This document shows positions 7,613 through 14,942 of a stretch of DNA of 38,543 nucleotides, one piece after another (within the stretch, counting starts at the first letter, position 1; the number at the start of each line of letters is the position of its first letter). The translations under genes were made by a program, and so were the position numbers. The DNA lies in the NCBI GenBank assembly GCA_037132075.1, contig JBAXPV010000037.1:1-38543 (forward strand), written 5' to 3'. The notes under the pieces were generated by a model. The model did no database searches. It was not told where the DNA came from and saw only the letters and a program-made list of their open reading frames with translations. This DNA is from JBAXPV01 sp037132075 (GTDB lineage Bacteria > Bacteroidota > Bacteroidia > Bacteroidales > CAIXZF01).

Positions 7613-8149
7613 ATGATATTGAAAGAGGATAACGATATTGTGTATGATGTGATTCATGGCAAAGTGTCATCCTTCGAAATTTTGATAGACCGTTACCAGA
7701 AAGCAATTTTTAATTTGGTGTTCCGGATGGTTGGCAATGTTGAAAATGCAAAGGATATCACTCAGGATATTTTTATCAGGAGCTATGAGAAACTTGATAC
7801 TTTCAATTTTAAGTATAAATATTTTAGTTGGCTATACAGGATTGCCATTAATGAAACGATCAACTGGCTGAAGCGAAATCCTGTAATGGATCGTATCCGG
7901 GGAGAATGGCAGATGGTAACTTCGGACACAGCAACAGAAGATATAGAGCAAAAAAGTAAGAAACTGGAACTTGGCTTGATGGAATTGTCAGAAAATTACA
8001 GATCCCTCCTGATACTGAAATACTATAGTGGCTTGTCCTATGAAGAAATTGCAGCGATAAAAAATATTACAGTAAAGAAAGTTCGATCCAGACTATTTAT
8101 TGCCAGGGAAGAATTACGCAAGATCCTTGCACTTAAGGGGGTAGTTTAA
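7613..8149 (+). CDS. ECF-type RNA polymerase sigma factor
   Basis: This 178-residue protein is a sigma-70 family ECF factor. Region 2 covers about 20-90, with the -10 recognition and melting segment NAKDITQDIFIRSYEKL and FSWLYRIAINETINWLKR. Region 4 covers about 125-172 (LMELSENYRSLLILKYYSGL, SYEEIAAIKNITVKKVRSRL), which would read the -35 element. It starts at an ATG and its stop is followed after one base by the membrane protein gene, which I take for its anti-sigma factor. It likely directs its own operon and a small regulon of envelope or stress genes; the promoter sequence it reads cannot be told from one copy. Confidence 0.93.
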   Translation: MILKEDNDIVYDVIHGKVSSFEILIDRYQKAIFNLVFRMVGNVENAKDITQDIFIRSYEKLDTFNFKYKYFSWLYRIAINETINWLKRNPVMDRIRGEWQMVTSDTATEDIEQKSKKLELGLMELSENYRSLLILKYYSGLSYEEIAAIKNITVKKVRSRLFIAREELRKILALKGVV

Positions 8150-8150
8150 T

Positions 8151-8930
8151 ATGAATGAAAAGAAAATCATAAAAAATATTTACCGTTTGCTCGATGGAGA
8201 ATTAAATCCACGGGAAAAGGATGTATTTGAAATATATTTAGCCGAACACCCGGAAGCAGCGAAACTGTTTAGTCAATGTGAACAGGTAAAACAGCAGTTT
8301 GAAGCCCTTCCAAAAGATGAAGTTGATCCTGAAATTAAAAGCGGGATACTCAATCAAATTAACAATCTAAAACAATCTCAAGTGGTCTATCAGCGGAATT
8401 TAAACTTTGTTCAGGATTTTTGGCAGCGACCGGTTTTCAGGTTCAGCCTTGTGTTATTAGCCGGCGTTTTTATTGGTTTTTTCCTTTTTAGTATCCTTAA
8501 AACAGATATGTTCCAATTTAAGAGTGATCAGGATCAACTGAAAGGTACGCTTGTAAACCCCCGTTCATTTGAAGAAATGAAGGTAGCTGATATCCTTCAG
8601 TTTAATAATCAAGAAGTTAATGCTGTCTGTAATGCAAGATATTCGGCCAACAGCGTTGAAATACACCTGCAACTATCATCAGATCAATTGATTAAAACGG
8701 TGTTCGAATTTAACAATGATTATTTTAGTGTTTTCAATATTCAACCTGTAAAAGTCAACAATCAGTCATCTACATTAGTAGGGTATAACTCGATTGTAAT
8801 CAACAATATAGGTGAGAATAATTACATTATTCTGTTATACAACAAGAAGACTTATTCACAGAATATCTACTTCAGTATCTTTCAGAATGAGCTGCAGCTT
8901 TTTAGAAATGCGATCAGCATTAACAAATGA
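8151..8930 (+). CDS. Probable membrane anti-sigma factor
   Basis: This 259-residue protein follows the ECF sigma gene with a one-base gap. Its N-terminal cytoplasmic part (1-96) begins like anti-sigma domains (YRLLDGELNPREKDVFEIYL, then AEHPEAAKLF) but lacks the HxxxCxxC zinc motif. A single membrane helix lies at about 97-116. The remaining 140 residues would be periplasmic and mostly beta-rich; I recognise no sensor domain there. Position, topology and N-terminal character support the anti-sigma call; no homology is claimed for the outer part. Confidence 0.75.
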   Translation: MNEKKIIKNIYRLLDGELNPREKDVFEIYLAEHPEAAKLFSQCEQVKQQFEALPKDEVDPEIKSGILNQINNLKQSQVVYQRNLNFVQDFWQRPVFRFSLVLLAGVFIGFFLFSILKTDMFQFKSDQDQLKGTLVNPRSFEEMKVADILQFNNQEVNAVCNARYSANSVEIHLQLSSDQLIKTVFEFNNDYFSVFNIQPVKVNNQSSTLVGYNSIVINNIGENNYIILLYNKKTYSQNIYFSIFQNELQLFRNAISINK

Positions 8931-9003
8931 AATGGCAAAAAGCACCAAGCTTTAGCCCATATTGTTGTATTTGATGTGAATCTTGATAAATTTAGAACAG
9001 AGA

Positions 9004-10029
9004 ATGAAAAAAATTACAGCAATCCAGGCAATCTTCATCGCTTTCGGAGCCCTTTTGGTGGGTTTGCTGATCGGTGCATCGATCTCGGACCTTACACCTT
9101 CCCGTAATTTTCTGGCAGGTACTTTCGGCAAAGTTGACAAATACAGGAAAGTCAATATGACAGAAAAAGATGTCATCCTGCGCAACGAACTTGCATCCGA
9201 CACGGCCAGGTTATCCTATAATCTGAAATATTACTCCTATAGTTATTATAAATCACTGAAAACCGCATTTGATATTAAAAAAGTGAAAGAAAAGACCGCA
9301 TCTGAAGAGGAGTTCAATAAAAGCTGTTATACTGCTGTCAACGCCCTGTCAGGGTACGAAACCTATCTGGATTCAGCCCGGGTAGATCTTCTAACATTAA
9401 TTCATGCAATGGAATCTTTTGGTAATAGCGAAAATACCCCTCTGGCAGCTTATTTCACCAATGCCAACAACGCCAATAATGGCATCCGCTATCGTGACGG
9501 GATATTAATTGAATACCTTAGTTCTGTTGAATCATACCTTTCCAGTCACCCTGACAAGCCCCACCAGGGGTTGAAGGATGCTTATGATTTGCTGACTATC
9601 AATGTTATGATTTCAGCCATGCTTACCAAGGACAAGCCAATGCTTAATTATCTCAAGGACAAGACGTTTTACAACAACAATGAAGGCATGAAAGCGCTTT
9701 TGGCAGATGTAGAGCTTAAACCTGTAATGTATTCGATGGTGGCAGTTGATACAGCTGAAATGAGAGGGTTTACGGGGATTGATACTAAAAAAATCATCAG
9801 CAGAATGAATACGTTTGATGAAACGCTCAGCGGGGAACAAATCATAACGCAAAGCCTGCAGCCTGAGCAGGGGAAGCTTAAAAATGCAAGTGATAAAAAG
9901 TCCACGCCTGATATAGCAGCGATCATCAATAACAAGGCAAATGCAATCAATCAGTTCGATGTTATGCAGGCCATGTTGTCTCATTCACTGATGGACCTTT
10001 GTGAGCCCTGTTGTCCTCCCCCAAGCTAA
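9004..10029 (+). CDS. Membrane-anchored protein of unknown function
   Basis: From the ATG at 9004 this is 341 residues, with one N-terminal hydrophobic segment (IFIAFGALLVGLLIGASI) that serves as an anchor or uncleaved signal. The rest is mainly helical and polar, rich in Tyr, Asn and Lys, and ends in a short cysteine- and proline-rich tail (LCEPCCPPPS). A start at 8983 would need a TTG. It lies 73 bases after the anti-sigma gene on the same strand and may be part of that operon. I do not recognise a family. Confidence 0.7.
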   Translation: MKKITAIQAIFIAFGALLVGLLIGASISDLTPSRNFLAGTFGKVDKYRKVNMTEKDVILRNELASDTARLSYNLKYYSYSYYKSLKTAFDIKKVKEKTASEEEFNKSCYTAVNALSGYETYLDSARVDLLTLIHAMESFGNSENTPLAAYFTNANNANNGIRYRDGILIEYLSSVESYLSSHPDKPHQGLKDAYDLLTINVMISAMLTKDKPMLNYLKDKTFYNNNEGMKALLADVELKPVMYSMVAVDTAEMRGFTGIDTKKIISRMNTFDETLSGEQIITQSLQPEQGKLKNASDKKSTPDIAAIINNKANAINQFDVMQAMLSHSLMDLCEPCCPPPS

Positions 10030-10155
10030 ATCAACAGAGTTCCCTGATTGATTAAAAATATTCATACATTGCCGGAGATTTCCTGAAAGCAGTGGGAGAT
10101 CTTCGTTTTTTTATGGACCGGAAGTGAAATACTTTATCTGTTAAACAATGGGTCT

Positions 10156-13107
10156 ATGATTAAATCTATACTTCGAATTATCTGCCTGGCAACCCTGAGT
10201 GTTTTCCTTTCGCCGTTTAATTTACTTTCGCAGAACAAACCCCTGATCACGAAATACGAGACTCCGCACGTTAAACTGGTTTTTCTGGATAATAACACTT
10301 CCTACCTGGTTCCGCATACTGTTCGTACGTTTGAGAATGCGCTTGGTTTCCAGAAGAACTTCTGGGATTATAAACCCAGCGGGAAGACCCATATTCTCTT
10401 TAATGATTTTGCGGATGTGGGAAACGGAGGGGCACTGGTGATACCCTGGAACTTCCTGAATATCGGAATTGCACCATTTAGTTATACGTATTCAGTAATG
10501 CCATCCAACGAACGCATGCAATGGCTGATGAGCCATGAGCTTACTCACCAGGTGATTTGTGACAAGGGTTCAAGAAACGACCGGGTTTTTAAAAAAATAT
10601 TCGCAGGCAGAGTGATGTCTGACAATAAAGACCCTTTGTCGATGGCATACAGCTTTTTTACTACCCCACGCTGGTACTCTCCACGTTGGTATCATGAAGG
10701 AATTGCTGTTTTCATGGAGACCTGGATGAGCGGCGGAATCGGCCGGGCGATGGGAGGTTACGATGAAATGGTATTCCGTACCATGGTATGCGACACCAGC
10801 TTTTTTTATAATGTGATCGGACTGGAATCAGAGGGAACAGCCATCGACTTCCAGGTTGGGGTCAACTCATACTTGTATGGAACACGATTTGTCAGTTACC
10901 TGGCCTATCAATATGGATTAACGAAATTAAAGGATTTCTATTCCCGCACAGATACCAGCAGAAGGTTTTATGCAAGCCAGTTTAAACATGTTTATGGAAT
11001 TCCAATTCAGAAGGAATGGGCCAAATGGATAAGCTGGGAGCATGATTTTCAGCGGTCGAATATTAAGACAATCCTGCTGGCGGCACCTGAAAGCCGTTAC
11101 CGGAAAATCGATGACAAGCCGCTGGGCTCTGTATCCCGTCAATATTATGACAAAGATGCCGGGAAGATATACCTGGCCGTTAACTATCCAGGCAAGTTGG
11201 CACGAATCACCAGCATCGATATAACAACGGGTAAAATGGAAAAAATCGAGCCTGTACCCAGCCCTTCGATGTATAATGTTACAAGCATGGCCTATGACGA
11301 TTCAACGAAGACTTTGTTCGCCTCAACCCATAATTTCGAATGGCGTGGATTGCAGTCAATAGACATAAAAACAGGCAAAGCCCGCGACCTGATCAAGTAT
11401 ACGAGGGCAGGCGGCTTGGTATTTAACAGGAAAGATCGTGCCATTTATGGGGTTCAAAGCATATACGGGTACTCAATCCTTGTCCGCTTCCTGCCGCCTT
11501 ATAGTGAATGGCAGGAGCTTTATAAACTGCCTTTTGGCAAAGACCTTTCCGACCTCGATATTTCACCCGACGGACTTATAATATCGGCGACCTTGTCTGA
11601 CATCCAGGGCACCCAAAAAATCGTTCTGTTCAGGATTACGGATCTGCTCAAAGGAAGGACACAATACCAGGAGATCTATGAATTCAAGGATAATCAAGCG
11701 GCAAATTTTGTCTTTTCACCTGATGGGAAATACCTGTATGGAACTTCTTACATCACAGGCGTATCGAATGTTTTCAGGATTTCCCTTGAAACCAGACAGC
11801 CGGAGATTCTCACCAATGCCACCCGCGGATTTTTCCGGCCATTGCCTGTTTCCGCTGATTCAATGCTGATCCTTGAGTATACCGGGGATGGAATGGTGCC
11901 AGGAATGATGAAGATCGATACGGTGCCTAATGTCAATGCGATTGAGTACCTGGGCCAAAGGGTCTATCAGAAATACCCGGAGGTAGAAACCTGGATGCTA
12001 AAGCCACCCTCGACAATAAACCTTGATTCTATTGGTGTTATTGAAAAAAGGTATGTGCCAACCAAAGAGATGAAACTGGCCAATGCCTACCCGATCGTTC
12101 AGGGCTATAAAAGTTACATTGCAGGCGGTTATCGCATGAATTTCTCGGACCCCATGGGACTAAATTCTCTTACGTTGAAGTTGTCCTATTCTCCATACCC
12201 GGTCCTTCCCCTGAAAGAAAATGTGCACCTTTCAGCCGAATATTCCATCTGGAACTGGTCGTTCTCCGGTAATTACAATTACGCAGATTTTTATGATCTT
12301 TTTGGCCCTACGAAATTCAGCAGGGCCGGCTATTCGATATCCGGAAAATATTACAAACTTTTAAACCGACTTTCACCCGGGAAGACCGATTTTTATGTTA
12401 AACTCACTGCCTATGGTGACCTTGAAACCTTGCCATTTTATCAGAATATTGCTTCCGCATACACTGAACTCTTTGTCGGAACTATTAACTTTCACAAGAG
12501 TTACCTGAAAAGATCACTGGGAGCTATTGAGCCGGAACAAGGATACGATTGGAATGTTTATGCGTATTCCAGCTTTGCCAGGAATATTTTCTATCCACAA
12601 CTGATCAACAATTTTGATGTCGGGCTCTTACTGCCGTCACGTAACACTTCATTATGGTTCCGGACCTCGGCAGGACAAAGTTTCGGGGAATCTGACAAAA
12701 GCAACTCTTACTTTTATTTCGGTGGGTTTGGGAACAATTATATCGATTATCGTCCGACACAACAGTACCGCGAATTGTCAAGATTCCCCGGAGTACAGAT
12801 CGACGGGATCTCAGCCCTCAATTATGGCAAATTAAGCACTGAAATTGATTTCAGGCCCATCAGGTTTCGTAAACTTGGGTTCCTGGCTTTTTATACTACT
12901 TATGCGAGGTTTACCTTGTTTGGGATGGGACTTTTTACCAATATAGAGAATGACCAGCCTCAACAGAATTTTTTTTCATCCGGGGTTCAGCTTGATTTCG
13001 AGCTGGTGTTATTCAGTTTGCTGAAGTCGACCCTATCTTTTGGCTATTCCAGGGCGTATGGGCCGATGAGTCCGGGTGATCAGTATATGGTTTCACTGAA
13101 ATTATAA
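10156..13107 (+). CDS. Secreted HExxH metalloprotease-like, propeller and outer-membrane barrel protein
   Basis: This 983-residue protein starts with a signal peptide (1-26, cleavage after LLSQ). The first 250 residues resemble a gluzincin or peptidase MA domain: HELTH at 127-131 gives two zinc ligands and the catalytic Glu, and HEGIAVFMET (Glu181) supplies the usual third ligand. Residues of about 310-600 are short beta-repeats of the TolB/WD40-like propeller kind (FVFSPDGKYLYGTSY, LDISPDGLIISATL). From about 650 to the end the sequence alternates aromatic and polar residues like an outer-membrane beta-barrel (LTLKLSYSPYPVLPL, NFDVGLLLPSRNTSLWF). It would be a surface-facing or periplasmic protease tethered to a barrel. 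Similar architectures exist as uncharacterised Bacteroidota proteins; substrates are unknown. Confidence 0.82.
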   Translation: MIKSILRIICLATLSVFLSPFNLLSQNKPLITKYETPHVKLVFLDNNTSYLVPHTVRTFENALGFQKNFWDYKPSGKTHILFNDFADVGNGGALVIPWNFLNIGIAPFSYTYSVMPSNERMQWLMSHELTHQVICDKGSRNDRVFKKIFAGRVMSDNKDPLSMAYSFFTTPRWYSPRWYHEGIAVFMETWMSGGIGRAMGGYDEMVFRTMVCDTSFFYNVIGLESEGTAIDFQVGVNSYLYGTRFVSYLAYQYGLTKLKDFYSRTDTSRRFYASQFKHVYGIPIQKEWAKWISWEHDFQRSNIKTILLAAPESRYRKIDDKPLGSVSRQYYDKDAGKIYLAVNYPGKLARITSIDITTGKMEKIEPVPSPSMYNVTSMAYDDSTKTLFASTHNFEWRGLQSIDIKTGKARDLIKYTRAGGLVFNRKDRAIYGVQSIYGYSILVRFLPPYSEWQELYKLPFGKDLSDLDISPDGLIISATLSDIQGTQKIVLFRITDLLKGRTQYQEIYEFKDNQAANFVFSPDGKYLYGTSYITGVSNVFRISLETRQPEILTNATRGFFRPLPVSADSMLILEYTGDGMVPGMMKIDTVPNVNAIEYLGQRVYQKYPEVETWMLKPPSTINLDSIGVIEKRYVPTKEMKLANAYPIVQGYKSYIAGGYRMNFSDPMGLNSLTLKLSYSPYPVLPLKENVHLSAEYSIWNWSFSGNYNYADFYDLFGPTKFSRAGYSISGKYYKLLNRLSPGKTDFYVKLTAYGDLETLPFYQNIASAYTELFVGTINFHKSYLKRSLGAIEPEQGYDWNVYAYSSFARNIFYPQLINNFDVGLLLPSRNTSLWFRTSAGQSFGESDKSNSYFYFGGFGNNYIDYRPTQQYRELSRFPGVQIDGISALNYGKLSTEIDFRPIRFRKLGFLAFYTTYARFTLFGMGLFTNIENDQPQQNFFSSGVQLDFELVLFSLLKSTLSFGYSRAYGPMSPGDQYMVSLKL

Positions 13108-13122
13108 AATCCAGGCTGCGTA

Positions 13123-14133
13123 TTATTGATGATCAAGTAAGGATAGTTTCCATAAATCCTTAGGGGTCATTTTTAATACGGGCGAAATTGCCAGGTATCC
13201 TGCCAGACCGATTGCTTTTCTTAAGGCGTTTAATTCCAAAAGCTTACTTGAAATCCCGGGATCCTGAGGAACAGACAGACCCACTTCTTTCAGCATCAGC
13301 AGACTTTTTGCTTTCATCGATAATTCCAGGTACAAACTAATGTAACAATACATATCCACGACAACTTCAGCCGGGAAATAAGTCCTGATGGAAACCAGGT
13401 AACTTCCTGTTTTTGTTTGAGAAAACATTCCCTTCTTAATCATGATCAGCATATTAACTTCTGAATTGAATTCCAGTTCCAGCCAATTGCGAATGGATAT
13501 TTCATTCATCATAAATATTGTGGTGATTAATACAGGGGTTATGAATATAATGAAAGCAGCAGCAAGCAATGGAAAAGCCAATAGTTGATTATAGCAGCTG
13601 TGCAAAATAATCGCGGAAATCCCTCCTAAAAAGGTAGCAACCACTAAATGGGATTGCCGGTTAAGTGCACTCATACAGACAATGCCCATAATCGCTGTGG
13701 CTCCTCCATGCATAATCGCGGTTCCAAATCCGCGAATAATCCAAATCAGCAATGAACCTCCTTCAGAATTAAAGAGGAAGAGGTAATAGAGGTTTTCAAC
13801 AAAAGAAAAGGCAGCCCCAATCGCAAATCCATATATGGCTCCATCAATCATAAAACCTACTTTGTTTTTCCTGATCAGAAACCAAAGCAGGGCAAATTTT
13901 AATGCTTCTTCCAGAATCGGAGCAACAAAATTTGAATATTTCTCAATGCCAAAGTGAAGATATTCATTAAGATAAGTATTGAAAAAATAGCTTAACCCTG
14001 CACTCAGCAATCCCCAGGCCAGGCAAAATAAAATTAATTTCTTCCGAACAAGTTTGAAGCTGTCCAGCGATATCATCATCAGTAAAAACAGAAATACCGG
14101 GATCAGACTGATAAGGCTTTTAAATATTGTCAT
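13123..14133 (-). CDS. PrsW-like intramembrane metalloprotease
   Basis: This 336-residue protein has about eight membrane helices in its first 210 residues and the conserved PrsW motifs: EEALK (Glu75-Glu76), YGFAIGAAFSFVEN (about 101-114), IMHGGATAIMG (His142) and ILHSCYN (His178). PrsW enzymes are the CAAX-protease-related glutamic or metallo-type proteases that start degradation of anti-sigma factors such as RsiW. The C-terminal 130 residues are a soluble extension not needed for that motif set. It is convergent with the 983-residue protein. A membrane anti-sigma factor is encoded 5 kb away, so it could be a target, but nothing in the sequence proves it. Confidence 0.85.
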   Translation of the reverse strand: MTIFKSLISLIPVFLFLLMMISLDSFKLVRKKLILFCLAWGLLSAGLSYFFNTYLNEYLHFGIEKYSNFVAPILEEALKFALLWFLIRKNKVGFMIDGAIYGFAIGAAFSFVENLYYLFLFNSEGGSLLIWIIRGFGTAIMHGGATAIMGIVCMSALNRQSHLVVATFLGGISAIILHSCYNQLLAFPLLAAAFIIFITPVLITTIFMMNEISIRNWLELEFNSEVNMLIMIKKGMFSQTKTGSYLVSIRTYFPAEVVVDMYCYISLYLELSMKAKSLLMLKEVGLSVPQDPGISSKLLELNALRKAIGLAGYLAISPVLKMTPKDLWKLSLLDHQ

Positions 14134-14172
14134 GATAAGGCCGTAAATAATGAAATGTAAATTTGCACAATA

Positions 14173-14237
14173 ATATTATATTTCGGCTGATCAGGTTTGC
14201 GAAATTTCTGCAAGCCTGATCAGCCGAAGTATAATAT
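14173..14237. repeat. 28-bp-arm hairpin repeat (TTCGGCTGATC element)
   Basis: Left arm 14173-14200 and right arm 14210-14237 are inverted copies with two mismatches, both compatible with G-U pairing, around a 9-base loop GAAATTTCT. The core TTCGGCTGATCAGGTTTGC reappears with one change at about 21658-21676. It lies between the PrsW start and the HicB promoter. It could be a bidirectional transcription barrier or a REP-like mobile hairpin. Confidence 0.8.
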
Positions 14238-14291
14238 CGCGCTCTGGTTTTTTTCAAAACTCATTTTCACACTCACTCTCTTTTCATTTCG

Positions 14292-14299
14292 TATCTTTG
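14292..14299 (+). promoter_or_regulatory. Putative -7 promoter element for hicB/hicA
   Basis: TATCTTTG ends 28 bases before the HicB ATG. The stretch just before it (CACTCACTCTCTTTTC, near 14270-14285), preceded by CGCTCTGGTTTTTTTC, recalls the tail of the repeats that flank the HigB/HigA pair. Confidence 0.6.
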
Positions 14300-14327
14300 T
14301 GTTTGTCATCCATTAAAATTATCCAGA

Positions 14328-14552
14328 ATGAAACACTTAACCTATCGGATTATCTTGAATCCTGAACCTGAGGGTGGATATACAGTAAATGTGCCTAGTT
14401 TGCCAGGTTGTATTACGTATGGTGAAAATGTAGATCAAGCAATTGCAATGGCTAAGGAAGCGATTGAAGGTTATTTAGAAGTCCTTAAAGAACAAGGTGA
14501 AGAGGCTCCGGATGATAGTAAATCATTGGAATATACCCTTTCTATTGCGTAG
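14328..14552 (+). CDS. HicB family antitoxin
   Basis: This 74-residue protein is a HicB-type antitoxin with the partial RNase H-like fold: EPEGGYTVNVPSLPGCITYG, then the helix ENVDQAIAMAKEAIEGYLEV. It is a short form, without a C-terminal DNA-binding domain visible beyond residue 74. It lies three bases before the HicA gene, so antitoxin precedes toxin, the reverse of the classical hicAB order but common. It neutralises the HicA mRNA interferase by direct binding. Confidence 0.92.
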   Translation: MKHLTYRIILNPEPEGGYTVNVPSLPGCITYGENVDQAIAMAKEAIEGYLEVLKEQGEEAPDDSKSLEYTLSIA

Positions 14553-14555
14553 AAA

Positions 14556-14759
14556 ATGAGTGGGTTGGGGTCGTTAACACCTAAGGAGCTCATTAAAATC
14601 CTTGAAAGCAAAGGATTTGTTTTGAAAAAAATCCATGGTAGCCATTATTATTTTATTCATCCCGAGACACGCAAGATTACATCTGTACCTATGCATAATA
14701 AGGAATTGCCAAAAGGAACCTTGCATGCTATTCTAAAACAAGCAGGAATAGATAAATAA
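14556..14759 (+). CDS. HicA toxin (mRNA interferase)
   Basis: This 67-residue protein has the double-stranded RNA-binding-like fold of HicA. The helix TPKELIKILESKGFVLKK is followed by the catalytic-site motif GSHYYF (His30), and the end PKGTLHAILKQAGID is typical. It cleaves mRNA and tmRNA in a translation-independent way in studied members. It is intact and the active-site His is present. The gene follows hicB by three bases. About 180 bases without features separate it from the next gene. Confidence 0.92.
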   Translation: MSGLGSLTPKELIKILESKGFVLKKIHGSHYYFIHPETRKITSVPMHNKELPKGTLHAILKQAGIDK

Positions 14760-14942
14760 AAATAATATATCAACCTTTGATAAGCCAGTTGTTTCTCTGG
14801 TTTCTATTCCATCTAGTGTGATTTAGAGATATACTGTCTTTAAAATCGTACCGTTAAATTTATACTTTTACATAAATGTTACGCTGACGTTTTACACAAG
14901 CATTATTGCATTTGATTGAATTCCCACTTAACGCGAATTTCT

